Assembly (NCBI GenBank): GCA_009823395.1
Contig: CM020502.1
Location: forward strand, 19,500,444 to 19,564,443
Origin: Thamnaconus septentrionalis
Taxonomy: Eukaryota > Chordata > Actinopteri > Tetraodontiformes > Monacanthidae
DNA length: 64,000 bases
Reading direction: 5' to 3'
Of the stretch, positions 1 through 10,765 are shown piece by piece. Positions within the stretch are counted from its first letter, which is position 1. Every line of letters begins with the position of its first letter. Both the position numbers and the translations under genes were made by a program. The notes beneath the pieces were generated by a model. That model made no database searches, was not told the DNA's origin, and was given only the letters and a program-made list of their open reading frames with translations.

Positions 1-1058
1 TACTGTACGTTAGGTTTGGTTGCCGCTGCACTGCTGAGTCTTGCACGCAGGAGAAGTATGAACACACACCTTGCGTTTCTCTGCAGCTTCATTTCACATC
101 GGAGTTTCAGTTAAATCTTTCCATCACGAAACGTAAAGTAAAAAGTGAGTGGTGGGTGGGCTATCTTTTTAAATACACTTTTCAGCGGTGGTGTTTTTTC
201 CTCCCTCCCCAAGTATATTTTCAAATGCAACCTCACTGCACCATTGTATCTACACAGAAGCATCGGTGAGTCATTCGGCAGACCAGCACAGGGCCATCTG
301 GACAAAGGTGCGCCTTTTTAAAAGAAGTGCTTTTAAATTGAGCCTGTCGGCAGACACTGCGTTTGGATTGGCCCTTTTACGAGCAAAAAGTGAACAAACC
401 TAATATGTTCTTTGCTCCACTCCAGTCTTGGCAGGGGTGTGCATGCATGTATATGGTATTTCAGGTGCTGCCTCTCTCCTGTGAAACCATATCTGCTCAT
501 TATTGAAGGCTCCCTCTCAAAAGGCGGAGCCCCCCCTGCGGAGCGAGCACCGTACGTGCTGCGGATGCGCGTACAAAGCGGCGCAGCTGCTATTGTGTCA
601 CATGAAAAGATACATATTCAGTTACGCATTGATGGAGTTTCCATACGTCAGAGTTCAGGAAAAATGGAAAAAGAACTGGGAAATGTATTGACAGCATTCA
701 AAAAGTACACTTATATTACAATACTTTTATGACTCGTAACTTACTTATTGTCCAATTGGGTTTTTCAGACACGAAGATGCAGGTCCATGAATGCGCCATT
801 GGGCTTTTTCTGTGGTTTATTGCTGACTGCAGTGGCGCACTGGAGGGTAGAAAAACAGACCGAGGGTGCTTTTAGCTTAGTAATGAATGTTGTTGTTTTT
901 TTGTTTTTTTTCCAGTAATAGTGAAGCCTCTAGGACGCAAACATGCAAATAGTGACAAAGCAGAACAGAAACTCTCCAGAGAAAAATCCAGGCTGACAAA
1001 ATGCAGAGCGAACTTGCTGCTGGAGGTGTTCTTATGTGTTGGGGCATAAAGCTTTTTC
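1..1058. other. Non-genic DNA, left edge
   Basis: I see no conserved coding exon, RNA gene or clear repeat family here. The open frames are short and have no recognisable domain, and the composition is ordinary AT-rich intergenic DNA. Confidence 0.5.
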
Positions 1059-1284
1059 TTTTGTGGAGTTTGCATGTTCTCCCGTGTCTGCGTGGGTTCT
1101 CTCCGGGTTCTCCGGCTTCCTCCCACAGTCCAGTTAGTTAAAATAAAAAGGTGTGCATATGAGTGTGAATATTTTTGAAAATTCCAGGGTGTCACCCTTT
1201 TACACTAAGACAGCTGGGAGGGGCTCCAGCAGACCCCGTGACCCTGAATAGGAAAAAGCGGGTATAGAAGATGAATGAATGAAT
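1059..1284 (+). repeat. Truncated SINE (body and tail of the tRNA-headed family)
   Basis: The segment shares long near-identical stretches with the intact SINE at 17231-17613, for example GTGGAGTTTGCATGTTCTCC and the tail AATAGGAAAAAGCGGGTATAG followed by GAATGAATG units. The tRNA-like head is missing. Two internal blocks (the region after TCCCACAGTCCA and the GTTTCTATGTGGCCCTG block) are deleted, so this is an old, 5'-truncated and internally deleted copy. Confidence 0.8.
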
Positions 1285-2612
1285 GTTTTACTTCGCACAG
1301 TAAGCAGAAGCACTGTTGCACTGGTGTTTAAAAGAAATTAAAAGGTTTTTTTTTTTAAATGAGCCTTCTAATGAAAAACTTGAGCCTTCTTTGTATATCA
1401 GTCATTCATTTTTTTCTTGTTGTTGTATGATGTCACCAACATGAGGGATGTGATTTTTCACCTTACGATCCCCTCGAACGGCCGCATTGTTTATTGAATT
1501 TAATCTGCACTATTACTCCATCAAAGCTAAGATACAAACTAAATAACCTAAGCAGAGCAACGGGCTCAGTGTTCCCTTTGTGTCGGGAACTTCAGTGAAC
1601 CAACGGAGCTGGAGTGAAACGTATGTAGGCCAAACAGAGTGCAGCAGTGCGCAACAGCTCCAAATCTTGTTGAGAGTCTCAGGTGCACCGTGGCTGGTTG
1701 AAACAGGAACAGACGTGTATTTGGCTGTTGCCCTCACAACAAACTCACCTTCCCCAAAACGAGTGCTGGCACTATTCATGCGTGCAGGAGAAATTGCCCC
1801 TTAAAACGGCAACCTCTCCCAAATCCTGTTCTCTTGTCTTGCATTTTCTATCATTTGCTTCAAATTAAAAATTTCAATGGACTAAAGTTATGTTTGTTCT
1901 TCTTGCTCAATTATTAATTTCCATTCTGAATCTGCTTGTACTGTTCTGTCTTTCGACACTGTCTGCTGCCTCCAGATATTTACTTTTGCCTTCTGTTTCA
2001 TCCCAGCTATTTGAGGTTCGGTTGAAACCACTTCAGTGTGGTGCTTTCTTTAAAGAACATGTTATCGATTAGAAAAAAACAACAACCACAATGAGTAGAA
2101 AGCAAATTTCCTGCTAGTCCCCGCATGGACGTGGAATTGGTTGGTTTCGTCTTGCCTCAACAGCCACCATCAGCGAGTCCAATGCAGATTTGTAACACGA
2201 AGGCATGTTCAGACAGGAGCTTGAAGGTGCATTTCGCTCTAATTCTGAAACAGTTGTTTTAGAGTATTAATTCTACTTCATTGTTCCTCCTCAAATGATG
2301 CTGAGTCAATCAATAAGAACACAGTCCATTAGATAATTGATAAAACTCTATGGACGTCCTGTAGAACTCACAAGAATCCTGCAATTAATAACACTCTGAG
2401 AACAATGATGTAAGAAAAAAAAGTGATGTAATTATGTGTAATGATTGTCTGGATGATGCAAGATCACTTGCGAAACATTAAACATCATATTGTAAAGCAA
2501 CATGTGGTTTCACACAAGGGTTCCTGTGCTGTACTGTAAGAGGTATCATGCAAAATGTGTCCAACAGACACCACAACTAAACACAACAACAAGAGCTTTC
2601 ATCCACACAACA
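1285..2612. other. Non-genic DNA
   Basis: Nothing recognisable is seen apart from short homopolymer runs. No open frame has family features. Confidence 0.45.
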
Positions 2613-2627
2613 ATGCCACCTCAGCAC

Positions 2628-2659
<32 letters not shown>

Positions 2660-2930
2660 CATTTTATTTGTATTGCCCAAGGTCCAAAAGACAAATTGCT
2701 TGAAAAGGCTTTACATCCTGTACATCTACTCTTAGACCTTTATAACCCCCATACGCTTAGACCAGGGTAAGAAATAAGGAATACAATAAAGAATAAATAA
2801 TCCTAAAACGGTTAAAAAGAAGAACTCACATAGAGGACTGAAGAAGAGGGATCCTTCTCTCTAGGACAGGTATATGTACAGTAGTTGTCACATATACAGA
2901 TTATAATCACCAGCAGGGCATGACATCCAC
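2613..2930 (+). repeat. Fish interspersed repeat beginning with (ATCA)n
   Basis: An (ATCA)n run at about 2629-2658 is followed by ATTTTATTTGTATTGCCCAA, a block reading GGCTTTACATCCTGTACATC, and later GAGGGATCCTTCTCTCTAGGACAG. This order is familiar from a very common teleost repeat family, probably the 3' end of a non-LTR retroelement (inference). No protein-coding remnant is seen. Boundaries are approximate. Confidence 0.55.
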
Positions 2931-5900
2931 GGCACAATGGAAACAACAGCAAGGGGTTTTTATTTTTGGCCAGTATTTGCATTTAATATCGTCAGACAAA
3001 CACGTGATGACTGCACGTTTCATCTTAGTGGTCATTGAATCAATTCCTGTGTTATCTATTTTACATTTGAATTGAGTTGTGATTTTAGGCCACTGAAGGT
3101 TTGTCCTTAAATTACAACCTCAAGTGAATCAAGAAGTAAATTAGCGATGGTGCAATCCCTTCTGATTGACATTTTTACTGCTCTGCTTCCTTCAACAACC
3201 GCTTACGTTGCATCTTCTTAAAATGCTGCTTGAAAAAAAAAAAGAATGTGTCCTTGCATCATTCGAATGAATGGCTCTAAACATTTTCGGCGTGGAAGGA
3301 CACTGAGGATGGTTTGCTAAATAACAGCCTAAATGGATTGCATGTTCTCGTTGAAGAGTGCCGAAGATGGTGTCGTTTCATTGTGCCTCGACAAAGGTCA
3401 AAATGCACTCCTTCGGAGATTCGAGCCGAGGACGGAGAGAGCAAAGTCTTTCTGGAATACTGAAATGAAGGTCAGCTTTCTGGGCCACTGTTTCCCACAG
3501 TGACCATGCCGCCCAGGGAAAATGGGGATGGAGCCTGCGACGCGACTCGACTGCTGCACTGTTATGCAAGACCGGAGAAAAATGCAGCAACAGCATTGAA
3601 CCCTGGCTTGCGTCGATGGCGGGCGGGCGGGGAGGGGGCGAAAGTGCCAACAGTACACAAAAAAACGAGGAGGAGTGGGTAATCCAATCACATCAGCGTC
3701 CTCATTCACAGGACAGAGAGAGATGGACAGTCAAGAGTTATGAGAGACTAATGAAATAAGCGAAAGCTGAGTCAGAAGTCTGCCTGAGAGGTGAGGCAAG
3801 GAGGAAAACCCAAGGTGTGGGTGGAGAAAACATGAAGAGCAAAATATACAAGCAATATCTTCTTCATTCTCACAGGTCAAGTAAACTGGACAAAGAGAAA
3901 GAGCAGTCACTCACCCTATGAAACACCCACTGCAACTGAGTAGGCCGTGGGTGGTGACGGTGACATTTTCATGATCATGCAAAGACAGATATCACATGCA
4001 AAAATAAGGTTCATGGTAGCAATTCATTAATAATAATAATGCTGTGTTAAAGAAAGAAGATGAAAAGGTATCAGTATTAGCATGACCACCTTTTTTTTTT
4101 ATTTGGTATGGAATCAGAATGGAAATCGACGGTATCACACATCACTGTTGCAAAGCCACTTTTATTGCATAATGGAAAGCAATAAAAATCAAAGACGATT
4201 ATTTGAGCATTAGCAACGGAGCAGTAATGAACATTTCTAATGATGTCTGATGGGCTGTCTGCCTCGGGGAGCCGCCACAGCTCAGCGATAGATGACAAGG
4301 CCGCACAATCGGTCGCACCGAAGCATCCGACGCAGGTGAAAAGAATCCCTAGAGCAAGGCTTTGATGACGAGGCGGAGACACTTCCTTGACCCCCGCCAA
4401 AAAAACGATTGACGCGGCTGATGGGGATCACGCGACCGCTGTGAGACCAAGACTGAAAAACACAATATGTGGGGTGATGGCCGCAAAATGAGGTTCAGTA
4501 GGAGCTAAGACTCCTGCAAGGAGTGTAAACGAGTACACAGGGGGTGGGGTGTGTGCGAAAGTACAGATTCTGTTTGTCATTGTGTAAAATAAATAAATAA
4601 ATTATAAAACAATATAATAAATATTCAGTCATTTTTATTGTCATTAAGTCTTGCGTGAGAGGAATGTCATAAGGCATCATTTGGATTGAAAATAGCAAAT
4701 ATCATAATCTCTGCTATCATCATCATAGCCATTTTCACATCAGTGGGTTCCAGGAGATTAGTTATTACGATAGGTTATATCAAAGGACATCAGTATTTAT
4801 TTTAAAAATAAATAAATAACAAAAGGATGGTGCGGTTTTCAAAAAGGGCTTTCAAATCTGACTTCTGAGTTACACCGGAGCATTCTTAGTTTTAAAAAAA
4901 AAAAAATCACGCTGTTGTTCGAGCTTGCTAAATTACACACACATTCGTCTTTAACTACGACGCACTTCACTTTTCCACCACAGTTGACACACAGCACAAC
5001 CCAGCTGTGCGTAAGATACAATCCCTCTCATTTTCATTCAATTGTGCGCCATTGTGCGTCTGATTAGCCCAACCCCGCTGTGATACCTCGGCAAAAACAT
5101 TGCGACATAAATTATTCCCTCTAATCAGAGTTTGCGTGCTTTGACTTTGTCGTTTGCAGCAGCCTCGGTCGTTCGTTCGCAATCATTCCGCTCGCTCCCG
5201 TAATCATCCTCCACTGTTTTTGAAGTGACGGGAAATAATGGCATTGTCATTAACTGGCTTGGGAAACAGAAGTCCCAATCAAACAGCGTGCTGAGCTTCT
5301 CCGTGGAATAAGAATTGGCACCGGCACCCGGCACCCGGCAGCGAGCGTTGGGCACAGCCTTCGTCGCAGCACTTGCGGCCTAGTTGACGGGAGCCGATGA
5401 AACATGATCGTCATGTTGCCGGAACACCTGATTACACAGGTGACCATACTTCAATATCATATGACATTTTTTTCTTTTTAAATGAGATGGCAAAAACTGC
5501 AAATCCAAATTGCCAAATTATTAGTTATTAATTGATTCATTTTTTTTTTTTTTTTTTACAAACCTTTCTCAAGAGCGAAAGCTGGAGCCGACCTCCGAGC
5601 TAATCTGAAAGGAAGTCGAGTTTGACGTCTCTCACAACTTCGGTGATACTGGGACAAAGTATGGCTGATGTCTGGCTCAGATAGCCAAGCTCTGCGTCAG
5701 TGTGTGTGTGTATGTGTGTGTGTGCGCACACGCGCGCACGTGTATGTGTGTGTGTGTTTGATGGCTAGTGCAGGATTTTTCCTTTAACGTCTGCAGACTG
5801 CCTGATGTCTGACTCAGATCGTAAGCCTGGTGTGTGTGTGTGTGTGTGTCTGTGCGCGTGTGATGAAACAGACGGGGAAGAGCTCTGGATTTTTACTTGT

Positions 5901-7037
5901 CTGTAAAGGTGAAGAGGCAGCAGCATCTATATATAAAAAAGTGATTGAACTGCCTTTGAACAGAAAGGCCACCCATCGTACCTCCTATGATATGCAAATC
6001 TGCATTCACGGCTGTCAGGCTTTGCTTAGCTTTCTCAAGTGTGAAAACAATGTTAGGATACAGGTGAGTGAGCGACAGCGTCACTTCCACCCTGCAAAGA
6101 AAAACACAGTTGCAAGATCAGCGACGACGGCTCTGGACTAGAGAGAAAGCTCAGCTTTTTAAATATTAAGAGCATTTGTCAGTGAAATGTCTTTTATATG
6201 GTTGGTTTATTTTCTTTTCCTTTCAGAATAACCACTTTTATAGTTAAAATTGTATATAAAGTTGGCAGGAGTTTTTTTTTTCCAAGCAGAACTTTCTCTC
6301 ACGCCTATACTGTACAAAGTATATTTTTTTCTCCCAAAAGTCTGTCAAAGAAATCTAACTGACATTCTGGGTCTCAGTAGATCATCATGATTGTTCACTG
6401 TGGACGAAAAAGCAAAAATCAAAAAGAGAAAAAACGAGGTAATCTCCATGAAACCTTCCACAGAATTCTATAGCATTTCATAAAATGTTACTCTGTCCGG
6501 CAAAACGGCCTATGACGAAACTGTGTGACCTAACAATATTATTCTAGACTTTGTATACTGTTGGTATGGTTGCATTTTAATCATCCCCTGTTTTTAGTGC
6601 TTGAATGCCATTGAAATTACTAAGGTTTTTAGCATGTGCATGGAATAAAAATGGTTGTGGCCTTGACACAAGGGCAATAATGTTTTACGGGACCCTAACA
6701 TTGTGAGAAAATGTTTAAAATAAAACAAAAAACTGAAAATGGAGCGACATACAATATAACAAATAAATGGGGGTGGTTGGGGTGTAAAATCTGAAGGATG
6801 TAAAAACCCAAAGTCAACTTCTAACTGTCATAAACATCCACCAGGGAGGATAATGACACTGTGACACGTGTTTTGGTTTATCTTGAATATGAGCGTCCAG
6901 TTTTGACCTTTACAGCTGCGCAGGACTGCATCCGCGCAAATAAACGGCACAACCTACAGGATTCCTGCTGTAGGACATTCCACTGGTATTTACATAATGT
7001 GCCGCTTCTTCTGCACAACCGCCCCCACCCCACCCCA

Positions 7038-7038
<1 letters not shown>
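2931..7038. other. Non-genic DNA upstream of hpca
   Basis: No exon or gene is recognised. The stretch contains GT-rich simple sequence at about 5701-5757 and 5830-5850, a poly-T run near 5541, and an AT-rich block at 4560-4620. In human the neighbour on this side of HPCA is FNDC5, but I see no fndc5 exon here. Confidence 0.45.

Positions 7039-7089
<51 letters not shown>
7039..7089 (+). repeat. (CA)n microsatellite
   Basis: About 25 uninterrupted CA units lie immediately 5' of the CpG-rich block proposed as the hpca promoter. Confidence 0.95.
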
Positions 7090-7091
<2 letters not shown>

Positions 7092-7299
7092 ATAGCCTCG
7101 TCTCCATCACCGCGAACCAAAGCGTGGCGCAGTGCACTATGCGCCACAAATCTGCGCTCGATCGTTCGCACGCAGTCACAGAGAATGGGGGCTCGACACT
7201 GGTGCCAATAGGCGGCTGTGCTGCCTAATTAAACCCCCCAACACGTAATCCCAACGAAACCGCCACCCCCCACCCCCATTTAAATCCACTCAGTCGGGT

Positions 7300-7569
7300 G
7301 CTCACCACTCTCTCTCTCTCTCCGTCCCTCCCTCCACATAACACACACGCTCGCGTACACACACGCACACTCACACGCACTGTCCTCAACTGCCTCTCGC
7401 CGTCCCCCCCCGTCCCCTCGCTCGTTCCGGAGGAGGAGAGAGGCACAGCCAGCAGCAGCAGCAGCAGCCCAGCCACTACTGCTGCCTCTGCCGCCCGCAC
7501 GGTAACATGGTCCGCGGGACTCGGCTGCAGTAAAGCCAAAGGGGGGAGGAAGTAGCAGGAGGAGGAACT

Positions 7570-7600
<31 letters not shown>

Positions 7601-7804
7601 AAAAAGGAGGAGGGAGCTCTCAGCCAGTCGTCGGCAGCGAGAGGAGGACGAGGAGCGAGCCGAGCATCTCCCCTCCCTCACCACCACCGCCACCGCTGCA
7701 TCTCTGCCCGGGCTGTCCTGCCACACCGGCCCCGGCTCAACCGCCAGCGGAGGAGTCACCACCACCCCCACCTCCCGTCTTTCGAACTACACAGGCGTCG
7801 TCGG
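7300..7804 (+). other. Candidate non-coding first exon (5' UTR) of hpca
   Basis: The block ends in a consensus donor (TCGTCGG then GTAAGG at 7805). It contains two CAG runs (about 7450-7468 and 7571-7592) and a tiny upstream ORF, ATG at 7507 to TAA at 7533 (8 codons). There is no long conserved ORF, as expected for a 5' UTR. The left boundary (transcription start) cannot be fixed from sequence and is set roughly at the start of the CT-rich tract. An alternative is a first exon of an unannotated non-coding RNA. Confidence 0.45.
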
Positions 7805-7926
7805 GTAAGGAAAGGGGAAAGCACCACGTTCGCGCACCGTAAACACCAGCCAGCCAGCCAGCGTGTGTTGAGCGAATTTCGGCCTCTGACGAGCGACCCG
7901 TTCATCCGCGCGTAGCGGCGCGAGGT

Positions 7927-7981
7927 GGTATCGTGTCGAGCGGGAAGCGCGAGAGGTATCGTGTCGAGCGGGAAGCGCGAG
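7927..7981 (+). repeat. 28-bp tandem duplication
   Basis: A unit beginning GGTATCGTGTCGAGCGGGAA occurs twice in succession at 7927 and 7955 with no mismatch over at least 27 bases. It is CpG-rich and lies about 120 bp inside the proposed first intron of hpca. Confidence 0.9.
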
Positions 7982-8503
7982 CGCTCCTCGCAGCACTTTG
8001 CTGGCACAGTCGCGACGTCTGTTTATCTGCTTGTATGATTATTACTATTTATTTTGTGCGTGTTTTTGTGCGGGATGGCAGCCCCAGCAGTTTTTTTTTA
8101 GAGAACAGTAAGAGCCGTGGTACCCGGCCTGCCATATTTTATGAATGGTCGTAACGCGGGACAGAAGGTCTTCGACGACTTGCAATCTACCTCTGTCAGA
8201 GACATGTGGTGCGTTCAAGTCCCCCCCACTTCTCCCCATTTCCTCTGTTAAAACTAAAGGCGGACATCCGTTTTAAATCCCAACCCATCCCAACATCCTT
8301 CTAGGATAATTATTCCTCTTGAGATATGATGTTGGCTTGTGTAACTTTACTAAAACATTTTCTTTGTGTCGTTTTAAGCCTATTAGTTATTTATTGTCTT
8401 TGACTGCTTTGATAGAATTTTGATGACAATATGCATTTTTTTTGGTTTGTGTTTCCTTCACTTTTTACCCTGACAGCAAATAATATAAATATAAAAAAAT
8501 CTT

Positions 8504-8760
<257 letters not shown>

Positions 8761-10295
8761 ACTGGGAGGAATATAGATCTTGCCTACTGTTGTGAACGGA
8801 GCGCTCACTGGCCCTTGGGTATTCAATGGTTAACTGCCATCTGCCTCCTAGGTGTTCAGCGCCACTTCTGTTCTAACCCCTTTAAATAAAACACCCATTT
8901 CTCACCCTTTCTCCTCTCATTCAACATGTGCCTCCATATACTCATACAGCCCTTTCAGCGCCAACCCCTTTGATCACTCATGGAGCCAAGAATTCAAATA
9001 TTTCCAGGAGACTTCTCTGTCAGGAGCACGAGCTGCTAATCTTGGGCACAAAGACCATTCAGGCCATTATGCACTTGTCAGGAACGTTGGCAAATTCGAA
9101 GAGAAGTACATTGGATCAAAAAAAAAAAAAAAAACAAAGAAAATGTAATTGGTTGTTTGCTCTGACTCCAGACATTTGATGGGAATGTCCCAAGGTGGAG
9201 GAAATGTCCTTGAGGTTAATTTGTTGGTGCCTTGCCAAATAATCGCTCCGCTCAGTTTGAGCAGCATGTGTGAAAAAAAATGAAAAAAAATGCTGAGGGT
9301 TTGTTGGGTAGACGTAGTGTTTAGCCTGCCTCTGCTAATGCTAGCCGGCTTGTTATGTAAGAAGATAAGTGTGTGCCGGAGCACCTCTCCCTCAGTCACT
9401 CTGGGTGCCACGCGCAAAAACAAACACACACACACGGACACACACATGCTCAGAATTTGTATAAGTGATGGGAATTACAGCTTTCTGAAGAGAGTCGGGT
9501 CTTCTGGCTCGGTTCCTTTTCTGGAAGCTTTTCAAAAGATTCATCATTCCTTTTCTTATCTTTTTTAGGGGCGGGGCTTATCTGAAAACGTAATCCTTAG
9601 GAAATGATTAGGGCTAAGAATTGGGTCAGCATTAAAACCTGGCAAGGGTGCAAACTTAAGTTGTGTGTGTGCAAGTTGCGTGTCTGTGAGTGTTGGCTGC
9701 TTTCGTTTTGCATATTTAAACTGTCTGCTGGCCGGCAGTGAGGTTCCTCCACAAGGGGAGCATCACTGCTCCCAAAATATCTGGCCATGTGGTTTTAGAT
9801 TACATAAATAAGAACAGATTGCATACGTCAATGATGCGCTGTGGTTTTAAAGGTAGTGCTGAAAATATAAAATACTTTTAGTAAAGTTTGCAGGAGTGAT
9901 AGTGGATGAAGAAGTGGAAGATCTTTTCATTGGGTTAAGTCAACAGCATGTTCACCGTGTGTATAGCGGCTGCTGGGAAAAGCACCAGAAATGTTCCTCG
10001 CCCCCTACCATACATGTTTACAACTGTTTAATTCATTTTTACATTCAGGTCATTAATGTTACGACACATTTTTCTCAGCTTTCCTCAAACCATGCCGTAG
10101 CAGCGGCACACACGCCGCTCTGCCACGATTGCAGCCAGTCACGCAGCGGAGACATGAACTGACAGCGCTGCTACGGAGTGAACTGTAGCTTTTAATTTAC
10201 AGCCAAAGAAGACGGCATCACACTTCTTTCAAACAAAGCATGTAAACTGAGAATGCTCGGCAAATGTTGCGCCTGTTTGTAGGATGCCAACATAC

Positions 10296-10765
10296 GCCCA
10301 CCAGCTACTTTATTAGCTAAAATGCAAAATATGTCATCATCCAGTCATATTGCAGCAATTCATTGCTTTTAGGTATTTAGCTTGGTGAAGACGACTTGCT
10401 GAAGTTTGCAAAATAACAGAATAGGGAAAGAAGAGGATTGAGGTGACGTTGAGTGTTTTGTATGTGGTTATTGGCTGCAGGTGTTTTTGCAAACTGCTGC
10501 TGATCTACTGAGATTTTCACGCGCAACCATCTCAAGAGATGGTTGCGCGTGCGGAGATAAGGATACCAAAAAGAGGAGGCAGTTGTGTGTTAGATGACAA
10601 AAGACCGATTAGCTGCTGGCCATAGAAAAGCAAAAGTAACTCAAATCACCACTTGCTACAACCAAGGTCTGCAGAATGGCTTCTCTGAACATGCAACAAG
10701 TCCAGCCTTGAAGCAGAATGAAAGCATTCACTGGCCACTTTATTAGGTACTACCTTTTAGGTATG
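10296..10765 (+). repeat. Degenerate Tc1/mariner-like transposon remnant
   Basis: The segment is bounded by related ends, CCAGCTACTTTATTAGCTAA at the left and CTGGCCACTTTATTAGGTAC at the right. This CACTTTATTAGGTAC terminus is typical of a large Tc1-like family in fish. Interior blocks such as CTGATCTACTGAGATTTTCA and CACTTGCTACAACCAAGGTC resemble the antisense transposase body of that family. Most of the element is deleted and no ORF survives. It includes the 34-bp palindrome at 10518-10551. Confidence 0.6.
10518..10551. repeat. Perfect inverted repeat, 16-bp arms, 2-nt spacer
   Basis: The left arm CACGCGCAACCATCTC (10518-10533) is followed by AA and its exact reverse complement (10536-10551). 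It sits inside the Tc1-like remnant, where the family normally has only the left-arm sequence, so the right arm looks newly made. Confidence 0.9.

Larger units (their letters stand above)
7090..8000 (+). promoter_or_regulatory. CpG-rich block, candidate hpca promoter
   Basis: The DNA switches abruptly from AT-rich to GC- and CpG-rich, with repeated CG dinucleotides (for example GCGAGCGCTCCTCG near 7977), CT and CCCTCC tracts and two CAG runs. Among the non-coding sequence 5' of the hpca start codon it is the strongest CpG island, and it carries a splice donor at its 3' side. No TATA box is evident, which fits a CpG-island promoter. Assignment to hpca is by position and strand only: no other plus-strand gene is visible between it and the hpca start codon 26 kb downstream. 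Confidence 0.5.

Noticed and set aside
1..7000. Expected fndc5 neighbour upstream of hpca
   Set aside because: None of the open frames here shows a fibronectin type III-like sequence; no exon could be supported.
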